Shown piece after piece: positions 1 to 8,198 of a DNA stretch of 29,994 nucleotides (positions are counted from its first letter, which is position 1; every line of letters begins with the position of its first letter). The stretch is from Syntrophomonas sp. UBA5314. GTDB lineage: Bacteria; Bacillota; Syntrophomonadia; Syntrophomonadales; Syntrophomonadaceae. The notes under the pieces are model-generated. The model was not told the origin of the DNA and did no database searches. It saw nothing but the letters and a program-made list of their open reading frames with translations. The position numbers and the translations under genes are program-made. The stretch is from assembly GCA_002410325.1 (NCBI GenBank), contig DHRK01000007.1:433743-463736 (forward strand), written 5' to 3'.

Positions 1-51
1 TGCGGAAATTTGGCCGGCGGGAACCAAATTTTTAGGTGTTACAGACCACTA
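1..51 (-). repeat. TAGTGGTCTGTAA intergenic repeat copy
   Basis: Read on the minus strand from position 51, this stretch (TAGTGGTCTGTAA, then CTAAAAATTT and a CGCCGG block) aligns over about 35 nt with the copy starting at 2743. It lies just downstream of the mltG stop. Its far end is cut off by the window edge. A third related copy is at 27361-27405. Confidence 0.5.
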
Positions 52-85
52 ATAAGAGCCTTTACAAAAGCGATGATTCAAACCC

Positions 86-1123
86 TTATTTCTGGTATTT
101 TTTAATAGCAGCCAGGTGCTCCGCATTGGTTGCGGAAAACTGGTGGGTGCCGTCGCCTTTGGCGACAAAATAGAGATAATTGTGCTTCTGGGGATGGAGA
201 GCCGCCTGAAGCGAAGCGAGCCCCGGGCTGGCAATCGGGCCGGGCGGCAGGCCGGTATATTTATAGGTATTGTAATAAGAGTCAATTTGGGTATCCGCTA
301 TACTCAGGGTCGGCTTGTCCTGCTTGAGGACATATAAGACCGTCGAGCACATCTGCAGGGCCATTTTTTTGTCCAGGCGGTTCTTGATCACTCCAGATAT
401 TATTTCCCGCTCTCCAGCGACCATGGCTTCCCGCTCGATGATAGAGGCAATCGTAACAAGCTCCAGGGGGCTTCGCTTCTGTTCCTGGGCCAGGGCTGCC
501 ATCTCAGGCTCCCAGGCTTTTTGAAACCGTTCCAGCATCAGGTTGACGATCTGGTGGGCCGGGGTGCCCAACTCAATGTTATAGGTGTCCGGAAACAGGA
601 AGCCCTCTAGGCGCTGCTGCCGCTTGCCCCCGGCGGCAGGTAAAAAGCTGAAATTGTAGTCCGCCTTAAGAGCCGCCTGCCAATCGGCCGCTGTCACCAG
701 GTTTTTCTCCGCCAAAAGGCGGCCTACCTGTTCCACCGTATACCCTTCGGGTATGGTAACCGTGGTGCTGACTATTTTGCCCTGCGCGATCAACTGGGCT
801 ATTTCGGGCAGGGTTTGGCTGCGGGTAAAACGATAATGACCGGGTTTCAAAACCGTGGCCAGATTAGATTGGGAGCAATAAAAGCGGAAGACCAGCTCGC
901 TCCTTATCAAGCCGTTCTGTTTGAGGAGAACGGCTATTTGGCTAGCGCCGCTCTTTTCAGGGATTACGATATCAACCGGGGTTTTATCCTGGGGGGCCAC
1001 GGCCGCATACTGAATCTTCCAGGTTTGCACCAGGGCCAGGGCTATAATAATCAAGCAGGCCAGGAGGCTGATTATTTTTCTGGCCCGTCGGGGCTTGTCA
1101 GGCTTAAAATCAAGTTGACGCAT
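86..1123 (-). CDS. mltG: Endolytic murein transglycosylase MltG
   Basis: This membrane-anchored lytic transglycosylase cleaves nascent peptidoglycan and is thought to set glycan strand length. The protein has a basic N-terminus, one membrane segment (about residues 17-35), a LysM-like region and a YceG/MltG catalytic domain. The motif IASIIERE carries the predicted catalytic Glu (about residue 230), and the C-terminal TGLPPGPIASPG motif is typical of the family. The start at 1123 is chosen because AAGAAGG lies 9 nt upstream. The in-frame ATG at 1144 has no ribosome binding site and would place that Shine-Dalgarno inside the gene. The length of 345 aa is normal. It follows the VanW-family gene on the same strand, with a large palindrome in the gap. 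B. subtilis yrrL occupies the same place after yrzB. Confidence 0.95.
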   Translation of the reverse strand: MRQLDFKPDKPRRARKIISLLACLIIIALALVQTWKIQYAAVAPQDKTPVDIVIPEKSGASQIAVLLKQNGLIRSELVFRFYCSQSNLATVLKPGHYRFTRSQTLPEIAQLIAQGKIVSTTVTIPEGYTVEQVGRLLAEKNLVTAADWQAALKADYNFSFLPAAGGKRQQRLEGFLFPDTYNIELGTPAHQIVNLMLERFQKAWEPEMAALAQEQKRSPLELVTIASIIEREAMVAGEREIISGVIKNRLDKKMALQMCSTVLYVLKQDKPTLSIADTQIDSYYNTYKYTGLPPGPIASPGLASLQAALHPQKHNYLYFVAKGDGTHQFSATNAEHLAAIKKYQK

Positions 1124-1162
1124 TTTTGAGAACCTTCTTGTCATATTTTTAAAATCCCGGCG

Positions 1163-1223
1163 AGTACAACGTTCCGTATATTCGTGCCCAAATTATGGGC
1201 ACGAATATACGGAATGTTGTACT
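1163..1223. repeat. 61-nt near-perfect palindrome (27-bp arms, 7-nt loop)
   Basis: The arms at 1163-1189 and 1197-1223 are reverse complements except at one position, which would be a G-U pair in RNA. The loop is AAATTAT. The outer end reads CTAGTACAAC on the minus strand and contains the TAG stop of the VanW gene. There is no T-run, so it is not a classical terminator, although the RNA hairpin would be very stable. The first 19 nt of the minus-strand reading recur in the 29-nt palindrome at 24645-24673, so this is a repeat family, possibly a REP- or MITE-like element. Confidence 0.85.
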
Positions 1224-2655
1224 AGGTACGGACGCCATTTTGCGGTTTTGGGGAATCCCCCCCGCCGGAGTTGCTGTTCGGCCCGGGCGTCTGGGTTGAC
1301 GGAGCATTGGAAGTCGCAGGGCTGCTCGGCCCGACCAGGACCAAGCGGTTCATAGGACGGTAATAGTCCTCGGACAAGAGTTCCTCCTTGATCACTTTGC
1401 CGCTGTCGTCCAGGAATTGACGATAGGCCCGCGATGCGTAACCCACCGCGCCGCCGCTTTCCACCCGTTCCTCGCCCGGCGCCAAATCGGGGCTCACTTC
1501 CCGGGTCTCGCCGTATCCGATTACCCCGTCAATGTAATGGAGCAGTTTTACGTTGACCTTGTCTTGGAGATTGCCATAGACGCTGATGGTAAGTTCACCG
1601 CCATTGGTGACCGCCCGCATATAGATCGGGGAAGCGGTTATATTTTTAAACTGGAAATCCTGTACGCCATAGGATACGGTGGCATCCAAACCCATCGGCA
1701 CATAGGTGATGGCCAGCCCGTGGTTGTGGCGTTCCACGATTTCCATTCCGGCCAGCAGGACTGAATTGTAAAGAGTGGAAGACACCTGGCAAACGCCTCC
1801 GCCCAGCCCGGGTTCAAAACGGTTGCCGACAATTACCTTGGCTTCGCTGTACCCGCTTTTTACGGTTCGCTCCCCCACCGTATCGTTAAAAGAGAACACC
1901 GCGCCAGGAGGCACCATATGGCCGTTAATGGCTGTAGCAGCCAGCCGCAGGTTGCTGGAACGGTTGATTTCATAGGTTTTGAACTGGGTGGTGTAAGTGG
2001 ACAGCTCACCCATCCCCTGAAGGTCGCTGGCCTTGATATTGGGTTCGGTTTCCTCGATGGGCAGCAGAATATCTATTGTCGAAGAAAAATCAGCCCACTG
2101 ATTGGGCAGTTCCTTTATAACGCTGTCCGCTCGAACTCCTCGCCCCGGCTTTTCAGGAATGATAGTCATACCTTTTTGGGCATCAATCTCAATACGCGCG
2201 TCTTGGCTGGCATTTCCCAACTGGCTGTTCCAGATTTCAACCATGCTTTTAATAACCGGTTCCTGGTACTCCAGGGCGGGCTTGTAGACAATCGGCGTGG
2301 AGCCGCCCAGGTTAGAGAGTTTAGAAAAGAAGCCTCTCTGCTGTTCAGCCGTCCAAGCATCCTCAACTATCTTTGAGACATCGGGAGCCACACAGAGCCG
2401 TGAAAGATATGTATCATAGCTGAAATCGTCTTTGAAGAAGTGTACGCGAATTTTTTCAAAGCGTTCAACCTTTTTTTGAAGCTCGGCAGCAGCTTCCTGG
2501 CGGCTGAGTCCCTCAACCTTCACTCCGGCTATCTCGACCCCGGGAAGAAATCGTTCTGAAGAATAAAACCACTGCAGGATCGATGCGCCTGTCGCAATGA
2601 GTAACCCAGCCAAAATGGCAACAGGGATCCATAACTTCAAGGAATCGCGGTTCAA
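1222..2655 (-). CDS. VanW family protein with G5 domain, membrane anchored
   Basis: An extracytoplasmic protein of 477 aa with an N-terminal membrane anchor (about residues 9-30). It has a peptidoglycan-binding-4-like region up to about residue 220, a VanW domain (about 225-360; FSFNDTVGERT, LGGGVCQVSSTLYN, HNHGLAITYVP) and a G5-like segment (about 365-445). The tail is low-complexity and rich in Pro, Ser, Asn and Gly. VanW proteins occur in the envelope and spore-forming biology of Firmicutes, but no enzymatic activity is established. The start is a TTG (2653-2655) preceded by GGGGGT at a good distance. The TAG stop (1222-1224) lies inside the CTAGTAC end of the adjacent palindrome. A gap of almost 300 bp separates it from the upstream DUF1292 gene, so it probably has its own promoter; a TATAAT-like sequence lies at 2699-2704. 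Confidence 0.9.
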   Translation of the reverse strand: MNRDSLKLWIPVAILAGLLIATGASILQWFYSSERFLPGVEIAGVKVEGLSRQEAAAELQKKVERFEKIRVHFFKDDFSYDTYLSRLCVAPDVSKIVEDAWTAEQQRGFFSKLSNLGGSTPIVYKPALEYQEPVIKSMVEIWNSQLGNASQDARIEIDAQKGMTIIPEKPGRGVRADSVIKELPNQWADFSSTIDILLPIEETEPNIKASDLQGMGELSTYTTQFKTYEINRSSNLRLAATAINGHMVPPGAVFSFNDTVGERTVKSGYSEAKVIVGNRFEPGLGGGVCQVSSTLYNSVLLAGMEIVERHNHGLAITYVPMGLDATVSYGVQDFQFKNITASPIYMRAVTNGGELTISVYGNLQDKVNVKLLHYIDGVIGYGETREVSPDLAPGEERVESGGAVGYASRAYRQFLDDSGKVIKEELLSEDYYRPMNRLVLVGPSSPATSNAPSTQTPGPNSNSGGGDSPKPQNGVRT

Positions 2656-2741
2656 ATCTTTACCCCCAAAAACCTCAAATTCTACCGAATCTCCATATAT
2701 TATATATCATTAGACTTTAAACATGTACAGTTATTAAATAC

Positions 2742-2814
2742 CTAGTAGTCTGTAATATCTAAAAGTTTAATTTATCCGCCGATAATATATGGAATTGGAC
2801 TTAATAGAGTACTA
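2742..2814. repeat. Short intergenic element with imperfect terminal inverted repeats
   Basis: The left end reads CTAGTAGTCTGTAATATCT. The right end, on the minus strand, reads TAGTACTCTATTAAGT. The left end matches repeat copies at 1-51 and 27361-27405. The right end matches the 17-nt sequence CTAGTACTCTGTTAACT found at 24712-24728 and 29889-29905. It sits in the 296-bp gene-free stretch (2656-2951) between the VanW and DUF1292 genes, with a GGGGACG hairpin nearby. Confidence 0.5.
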
Positions 2815-2881
2815 TGTATGTATATTGGGGATCATGTGTGATTTTTGGCCGCCCGGTTTAATTCACTGGGAAAATAAATTC

Positions 2882-2920
2882 GGGGACGATACCCTTTTGC
2901 CGTAGCCAAGGGTCGTCCCC
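2882..2920. repeat. GGGGACGA hairpin, possible terminator of the alaS operon
   Basis: GGGGACGATACCCTT pairs with AAGGGTCGTCCCC with one bulge, around an 11-nt loop. It lies 31 bp past the end of the DUF1292 gene, the last gene of the alaS operon. On the minus strand it is followed by an AT-rich stretch but no true T-run. The GGGGACG stem is shared with the hairpins at 25946-25982 and 9053-9137, so it is a dispersed repeat that may also end transcription. Confidence 0.6.
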
Positions 2921-2951
2921 AATAATAGCTGTCACCGTTTATAAATATTCA

Positions 2952-3251
2952 TTAAAAGTCGCCGGTTTCCTCCAGTTCCTTCCAGGCGTCGGCGACCATT
3001 TCCCACTCTTCATCATCTTCAATATCGGCCAGGAACTCATTGCCGTCTTCATCAAACATAACCTTGAAGAAAAATATCTCAACCTCGTCTTCTTCGATCT
3101 CTACTCCCTCTTCCAGTAACGGAAGAAGCACTTTGTAGGTATTGTCTTCGATTTCCAGCTCGGCCAGGAGTTCGAAGTGGTGTTCGGCTCCCTCTTCGTC
3201 CACCAGGACCATTATCGGCAGCTCATCATCAAATATCTCTTCATTACTCAC
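2952..3251 (-). CDS. yrzB: DUF1292 family acidic protein (YrzB-like)
   Basis: A small, very acidic protein of 99 aa, with many Asp and Glu residues and the DUF1292 pattern (EEGAEHHFELLAELE, then KVMFDEDGNEFLADIEDDEEW). Its function is not established. Its place after ruvX/yrrK and ireB/yrzL is conserved in Firmicutes. The GTG at 3249-3251 is chosen as start because AGAGGTG lies 6 nt upstream. The longer in-frame GTG at 3258-3260 is itself part of that Shine-Dalgarno sequence. The gap to ruvX is only 36 bp, so it belongs to the same operon and is its last gene. Confidence 0.85.
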   Translation of the reverse strand: MSNEEIFDDELPIMVLVDEEGAEHHFELLAELEIEDNTYKVLLPLLEEGVEIEEDEVEIFFFKVMFDEDGNEFLADIEDDEEWEMVADAWKELEETGDF

Positions 3252-3287
3252 GCTTTTCACCTCTTTCTAAACACTACCATTCTAATA

Positions 3288-3731
3288 TTAGCCTGGGGAC
3301 TTGTCAAATGCCGTTTTATTCTGACTTTGTCTATCCAAATAGCCCTGCAGTATATATACTGCCGCTACCTTGTCGACCAGTCCCTTGCGTTTCTTGCGCG
3401 ACAGGTCGGCTTCCAACAATACCCTTTGGGCACTGACAGTGCTCAGCCGTTCATCCCAGAAGACAACTTCCCGGCCTGAACGTACCCCCAGCTGTTCAGC
3501 CCACTCCTGAACCAGCCGGGCTCTGGGGCCTAGGCTGCCATTCATGTTGAGGGGCAAACCGACCACGATTTTCCCGACTTCATATTCATCGCAAAGCCGG
3601 CTGATGGTTTCCAGTACCTGGTCGTCGCTCTTTCTTTCCAGGGTCGAATACCCCTGGGCGGTAAAGCCCAGCGGATCGCTCAGCGCTATGCCGATACGCC
3701 GATCGCCTACATCCAGTCCCATCAATCTCAT
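3288..3731 (-). CDS. ruvX: RuvX/YqgF family pre-16S rRNA nuclease (putative Holliday junction resolvase)
   Basis: A 147-aa RNase H-fold protein. The N-terminal MGLDVGDRRIGIALSDPLG carries the first catalytic Asp. KIVVGLPLNMNGS and FWDERLSTVSAQ carry the further conserved acidic positions. A late Asp lies in KGLVDKVAAVYILQGYL. Family members process the 5' end of 16S rRNA, and an older annotation is Holliday junction resolvase. The ATG start has AAGGAG 7 nt upstream. The gene lies 33 bp after ireB and 36 bp before the DUF1292 gene, as in B. subtilis (yrrK). Confidence 0.95.
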   Translation of the reverse strand: MRLMGLDVGDRRIGIALSDPLGFTAQGYSTLERKSDDQVLETISRLCDEYEVGKIVVGLPLNMNGSLGPRARLVQEWAEQLGVRSGREVVFWDERLSTVSAQRVLLEADLSRKKRKGLVDKVAAVYILQGYLDRQSQNKTAFDKSPG

Positions 3732-3764
3732 TACCAGGCTCCTTGACGGTTCAATTGCACATGC

Positions 3765-4019
3765 TTATTTTTGCAGGTAGTGCTTGATCAAAATCTCCAA
3801 TATCTCGTCTCTATCCACTTTGCAGATGAGGTTGCGAGCTTCATTGTGGCTGGTTATGTAGGCCGGATCGCCTGATATCATGTAGCCAGTCAACTGGTTG
3901 ATCGGATTGTAACCCTTTTCATCAAGAGCCGAGTATACGGTTTGCAGTATGTTGCGAACCCGGTTTTCACCATCTTTCTCCAGATTAAATTGAACAGTGT
4001 GTTCTCCATCTTGAGACAT
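3765..4019 (-). CDS. ireB: IreB family regulatory phosphoprotein (UPF0297)
   Basis: An 84-aa cytoplasmic protein matching the IreB/YrzL family over its full length (TVQFNLEKD, YSALDEKGYNPINQLTGYMISGDPAYITSH, RNLICKVDRDEILE). In Enterococcus, IreB is phosphorylated on N-terminal threonines by the PASTA kinase IreK and affects cephalosporin resistance; the conserved Thr is present here. The ATG at 4017-4019 is the likely start, with GAGGAGGTG just upstream. The in-frame GTG nine bases earlier is part of that ribosome binding site. It lies between alaS (53 bp upstream) and ruvX (33 bp downstream). Confidence 0.95.
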   Translation of the reverse strand: MSQDGEHTVQFNLEKDGENRVRNILQTVYSALDEKGYNPINQLTGYMISGDPAYITSHNEARNLICKVDRDEILEILIKHYLQK

Positions 4020-4072
4020 AAACCGCACCTCCTCTACTCCATATTACACCATCAGTGCCGTTAATTCCGCAC

Positions 4073-6709
4073 TCAAATCAAATTTTTATTGACCAAAGCC
4101 CAGGCCGCTTCCAGGGCCTCCTGAATTTTCGAAGGATCCTTGCCGCCCGCTTGAGCCATATCAGGCCGGCCTCCGCCTCCGCCTCCGGCAACACGCGCCG
4201 CGGCTCCAACGATATCACCGGCGTGCAGGCCCCGCGATAGCAGTCCCTTATCCACAAAGCAGACCAAAAATACCTTGCCCTGATTCTCTGAAGCCAGCAA
4301 AACCACCGACTGCCCCAACTTGTCCTTGAGATGCTCGGCGTTCTCGCGCAGGGAGGCGGCATCCTGGTTGGGCAGGGCTTCTATCAGCACCGCCACCCCG
4401 TTGACGTTCCGGGCTTTGGAAGGAAAATCTTCAATTGATCCACGAGAAATTTGGGTTTTCAACGCCTCCAGCTCCTTCTCCTTTTCCCGATAGGCCCGGT
4501 TTAAGGCCTCCAGCCTGGCCCCCACATCCTGCGGAACCGTCTTTAAAAGAGCCGCTGCGCTTTTCAGTTCACCTTCCACCTGCGTCAAATAGGAAAAGGC
4601 CTGGCGCCCGGCCACGGCTTCTATACGGCGCAATCCCGAGCCGACGCTGCCCTCGCTCAAAATCTTAAACAAGCCGATTTGTCCGGTGTTTTGCACATGG
4701 GTGCCACCGCACAATTCCAGGCTGAAATCACTTACCCTGACAACTCTGACTTCCTCGCCGTACTTTTCTCCGAACAGAGCCATGGCCCCCATCTCGCGGG
4801 CGCTTTTGACATCGGTGACTCTGGTGTTGACATCCATACTGTTCCATATGGCGTTGTTGACCTGGGTTTCAATAGCAGCCAGTTCTTCGTCTTCCAAAGC
4901 CGCCAGGTGGGAAAAATCAAAACGCAGGCGATGGGAATCAACCAGCGAGCCCTTTTGCTGAGCGTGTTCGCCCAGGACCGTCCTCAACGCCTTGTGCAGC
5001 AGATGGGTGGCGGTATGGTGCCGGGCGGTATCCAACCGTTTTTCCCGGTCAATCTCCAGGCTGACCGGCTCGCCCTGTTTTAAAGTCCCCTGCAAACGCC
5101 CCAGGTGCAGGAACCAGGAGCCGGCCTTGCGTACATCATCCACCGTCAGGAGCCCCGATTTGCTGCGGATGAGCCCGGTGTCAGCCACCTGCCCGCCGCT
5201 TTCCGCATAGAAGGGCGTCTCTTTGGTGACCACCAGGACTCTACTGTCGGTGGAACTGGCCACCAGTGCCCCGTTATCGATAATAGCCAGTACGGTGGAC
5301 TGGTCTCCGGTCTTGTCGTAACCGGTGAAAACTGTGGCCGGCGTATCTCGCAAGAGTTCCGTGATCTGAATCTCCTGGCCAAAAGCGGCCTCCATCTTGT
5401 TGGCCTGGCGGGCTCGCTCCCGCTGCTCTTCCATCATCTGGTTAAACCCGTCTTTGTCTACCAGGAAGCCTTTTTCTTCGGCGGCATCCTCGGTCAGGTC
5501 AAGGGGAAAACCGTAGGTATCATACAAAACGAAAGCATCCCGGGCGGCTACCACTTTTTCGCCCCGGCCTTTTGTCTGGCGGATGATTTCATCAACTTTT
5601 TTCATGCCTTCATTGAGAGTGGCAAAGAAGCGTTCTTCCTCCAGACGTATAACTTCCTTCACAAAATCGCGTTTACCCTCCAGGTCGGGATAGGCTTCTT
5701 TCATCAGATCCACTACCACGTCAACATGGCGGTAAAGGAAAGGGTCCTCCAAACCCAAAACCCGGCCAAAACGCACCGCGCGGCGCAGAATGCGGCGCAA
5801 AACGTAGCCCCGGCCCTCATTGCTGGGGAGGATACCGTCGCTGATCAGGAAAGTACAGGCCCGGCTGTGATCGGCAATGACCCGGAAGGGGAAACCGGCT
5901 TCACCGGGATCGTAAGTTTTTCCGGTAATCTCTTCAACAAAAGTCAGGATCGGTTTAAACAGATCGGTGTCAAAATTGCTGGGAACATTCTGCAGGATGG
6001 AAGTAAGCCTCTCCAAACCCGCCCCGGTGTCAATGCTGGGCCTGGGCAGCGGGGTCATATTGCCGCTCTCATCGCGGTTAAACTGCATAAACACCAGGTT
6101 CCAGATCTCCAGGTAGCGGTCGCAGTCACAGGTGCCCAAACCGCAGTTCGGACCGCAGGCCAGGGCTTCGCCCCGGTCGTAGTGTATTTCACTGCAGGGC
6201 CCGCAGGGTCCGGTGTCACCCATGGACCAGAAGTTGTCCTTTTCGCCCAAACGAACGATGCGGTCAGCCGGCACCCCGGCAACTTCCTGCCACAACTGAT
6301 GGGCCTCGTCATCGTCTTTATATATGGTAATCCACAGGTATTCTTGGGGGATGCCGATTACCCGGGTTAAAAGATCCCAGGCGTAATCGATGGCTTCCCT
6401 TTTAAAATAATCTCCAAAGGAGAAATTGCCCAGCATTTCAAAGAAGGTATGGTGGCGGGCGGTACGGCCGACTGTATCCAGGTCATTATGTTTTCCCCCG
6501 GCCCGGACGCATTTCTGGGAAGTCGTGGCGCGCACATAATTGCGCTTTTCCAGGCCGAGAAATATGTCCTTAAATTGATTCATACCGGCATTGGTAAACA
6601 ACAGGGTTGGATCTTCGGCCGGTACTAACGATGAACTATCAACTACCGTATGGCCTCTTTCGGCAAAATAGTCTAAAAAGGTCTTCCGGATCTTACTGCT
6701 GGTCCACAC
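4073..6709 (-). CDS. alaS: Alanine--tRNA ligase
   Basis: This enzyme charges tRNA-Ala and edits mischarged Ser- and Gly-tRNA. All domains are present. The class II catalytic core starts at SSKIRKTFLDYFAERGH, with RHHTFFEMLGNFSFGDYFK and the GDTGPCGPCSEIHYDRG segment. The editing domain has the zinc motif HHTATHLLH plus CGGTH. The C-terminal region has the glycine run GGGGGGRPDMAQAGG. The length of 878 aa is typical. The start is the GTG at 6707-6709, 7 nt after AGAGGAGG; the longer reading from the ATG at 6733 includes the ribosome binding site. It is 25 bp downstream of the AI-2E permease gene. No T-box leader is visible in front of it; it appears to be transcribed as part of the long operon. 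Confidence 0.98.
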   Translation of the reverse strand: MWTSSKIRKTFLDYFAERGHTVVDSSSLVPAEDPTLLFTNAGMNQFKDIFLGLEKRNYVRATTSQKCVRAGGKHNDLDTVGRTARHHTFFEMLGNFSFGDYFKREAIDYAWDLLTRVIGIPQEYLWITIYKDDDEAHQLWQEVAGVPADRIVRLGEKDNFWSMGDTGPCGPCSEIHYDRGEALACGPNCGLGTCDCDRYLEIWNLVFMQFNRDESGNMTPLPRPSIDTGAGLERLTSILQNVPSNFDTDLFKPILTFVEEITGKTYDPGEAGFPFRVIADHSRACTFLISDGILPSNEGRGYVLRRILRRAVRFGRVLGLEDPFLYRHVDVVVDLMKEAYPDLEGKRDFVKEVIRLEEERFFATLNEGMKKVDEIIRQTKGRGEKVVAARDAFVLYDTYGFPLDLTEDAAEEKGFLVDKDGFNQMMEEQRERARQANKMEAAFGQEIQITELLRDTPATVFTGYDKTGDQSTVLAIIDNGALVASSTDSRVLVVTKETPFYAESGGQVADTGLIRSKSGLLTVDDVRKAGSWFLHLGRLQGTLKQGEPVSLEIDREKRLDTARHHTATHLLHKALRTVLGEHAQQKGSLVDSHRLRFDFSHLAALEDEELAAIETQVNNAIWNSMDVNTRVTDVKSAREMGAMALFGEKYGEEVRVVRVSDFSLELCGGTHVQNTGQIGLFKILSEGSVGSGLRRIEAVAGRQAFSYLTQVEGELKSAAALLKTVPQDVGARLEALNRAYREKEKELEALKTQISRGSIEDFPSKARNVNGVAVLIEALPNQDAASLRENAEHLKDKLGQSVVLLASENQGKVFLVCFVDKGLLSRGLHAGDIVGAAARVAGGGGGGRPDMAQAGGKDPSKIQEALEAAWALVNKNLI

Positions 6710-6734
6710 AACGAAGCCTCCTCTTTCCCGCATT

Positions 6735-7829
6735 CTACACTTTGTTATTTATTTTCCTGGATATATCAGGCTCTGTCAACAAATCCTTATTATCCATATT
6801 TTCCTGGTTGGAGCTGATCAGTTTTTCAAACAGCCAGACGGCAATCACCTTGAGGACGGCAACCACCGGAACTGCGGCCAGAAGCCCCCAGATGCCGAAA
6901 AGCTCTCCTCCGGCCAGCAGGGCAAAAACCATCAACAGGGGGTGCATGCCCAGGCGGGTCCCGACAATGCGCGGGGTCAATATATTGCCTTCCAGCTGCT
7001 GAATAATCAGAACGGCCAGAGCCATATACAAACCGGTTTTAAGCGACTGGGAAAAAGACAAGATTAAAGCCGGTACGGCTCCCAAAAACGCCCCGAAGAA
7101 AGGGATTAATTCGGCAATGGCCGCACCCAGGCCGATGAGCAGGGGAAGCCTGACCCCCAAAAAGGCGGCGGTTATTCCTACCGCGCAGCCGACAATGACC
7201 GCCACCAGCAGGTTGCCTTTTAAAAACTCCATCAAAACCAGGTCTATCTTGTGAAAAAGGAATTCCGCATCACGCCGCCCCCCTGGGGTAAAAAGGCCCA
7301 GGAATCCACTCTTAAGCCTTTCCCAGTCGTTCATGATGTAAAAAGCCAGGATGGGCGAAAAGACAACGGCAATAACCCGGCTAAAGAATATATCCAGGCT
7401 GTTTAAAAAATTGCGCAGGCTATCGTAAACCGCGTTTTCAATCGAAGCCATATTATCGCCGATCATGCTTCCAAGGCGGTCCGGCATGGCTGAATTCTGC
7501 ACGGCGCCGCTCAATTGCTGGGCCTGCTGGGCATACTGGGGAAGCAGTCGGGCCAACTCACCGATTTCTTTAATCATAATGGGGATAGTAACCCATAAAA
7601 CCAGGGCTAGAAAGGCCAGTAAAACCGCATAGAAAAGCAGAATTGCCCAGGTCCGTCTCAAGCCCCTTTTTTCAATAGCCAATACCGGGCGAAAACAGAC
7701 GTAGGCAATCAAAGCGGCCATACCGAAGGTGAGCAGGATTTCCCGAACCTTATACAAAAGGTAAACGAGGGCGGCAGCAGCTAGTAAAACCAGGCTTAAA
7801 CGGAACAGCCGGCTGATCTTCTTTTGCAT
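6735..7829 (-). CDS. AI-2E family transporter (YrrI-like membrane protein)
   Basis: A 364-aa polytopic membrane protein of the AI-2E exporter/permease superfamily (PF01594). Hydrophobic helices occur at the N-terminus, then a long cytoplasmic or periplasmic segment (about 90-140). Further helices follow, including the conserved LPLLIGLGAAIAELIPFFGAFLGAVPA block, and the late helices around ILTPRIVGTRLGMHPLLMVFALLAGGELFGIWG. The substrate is unknown; few members really move autoinducer-2. The ATG directly follows the TAA of the upstream 57-aa gene, with no spacing, so translation is probably coupled. B. subtilis yrrI holds the same place next to alaS. Confidence 0.9.
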   Translation of the reverse strand: MQKKISRLFRLSLVLLAAAALVYLLYKVREILLTFGMAALIAYVCFRPVLAIEKRGLRRTWAILLFYAVLLAFLALVLWVTIPIMIKEIGELARLLPQYAQQAQQLSGAVQNSAMPDRLGSMIGDNMASIENAVYDSLRNFLNSLDIFFSRVIAVVFSPILAFYIMNDWERLKSGFLGLFTPGGRRDAEFLFHKIDLVLMEFLKGNLLVAVIVGCAVGITAAFLGVRLPLLIGLGAAIAELIPFFGAFLGAVPALILSFSQSLKTGLYMALAVLIIQQLEGNILTPRIVGTRLGMHPLLMVFALLAGGELFGIWGLLAAVPVVAVLKVIAVWLFEKLISSNQENMDNKDLLTEPDISRKINNKV

Positions 7830-8003
7830 TTAAGCCTGCCTTTTGCCGGGCAGACCCAACTCCTGTCCGACATAATTGAGCAGGTTTATCGTGCGCTTCA
7901 CCCTGGCCATTACCTGCCGGGTCCCATTGCCCCTGGACAAATACAGCATGCTGGCGATTGAGCCCAGCATCACACCGACAAACATGGGACGTATATATCT
8001 CAA
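7830..8003 (-). CDS. 57-aa single-span membrane protein
   Basis: A short gene with a TTG start (8001-8003) and a strong GGGAGG ribosome binding site 7 nt upstream. Residues 5-23 (RPMFVGVMLGSIASMLYL) form one membrane helix, followed by a basic segment with several Arg and Lys residues and the end LPGKRQA. Its stop abuts the start of the AI-2E permease gene, and its start is 18 bp after the zinc ribbon gene, so it is an operon member. The position and layout recall the small YrzQ/YtxH-like helper proteins near alaS in Firmicutes, but I cannot assign a family. Confidence 0.75.
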   Translation of the reverse strand: MRYIRPMFVGVMLGSIASMLYLSRGNGTRQVMARVKRTINLLNYVGQELGLPGKRQA

Positions 8004-8021
8004 AAAATCACCTCCCGGCTT

Positions 8022-8198
8022 TTATATCAGCTCCGGGGAGCGTTCCATAGCCATCAGGCTTCCATCCTCAGCGACTTCATAAAGGTTCACCCGGCCTTTG
8101 TTAAAGTTGAACTCGACAAAGCAATTCCAGCAATAGAACTGGTCGCTGCCCACCCGGCCTACCTGCGAACTTCTGCATACGGGGCACTTGATAATCAC
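8022..8198 (-). CDS. 58-aa zinc ribbon protein
   Basis: A small gene that starts with a GTG (8196-8198) overlapping the TGA stop of the PRC-barrel gene (shared GTGA), a layout typical of translational coupling. The protein has two CxxC pairs (Cys5/Cys8 in CPVC and Cys23/Cys26 in CWNC) that should bind one zinc. A short acidic tail follows, ending MERSPELI. No enzymatic domain is present. Its role is unknown; the coupling suggests a job with the upstream PRC-barrel protein. Confidence 0.8.
   Translation of the reverse strand: MIIKCPVCRSSQVGRVGSDQFYCWNCFVEFNFNKGRVNLYEVAEDGSLMAMERSPELI

Noticed and set aside
5105..6370. 421-aa open frame on the plus strand
   Set aside because: It is antisense to alaS in a GC-rich coding region, has no ribosome binding site and resembles no family; alaS fully explains the sequence.
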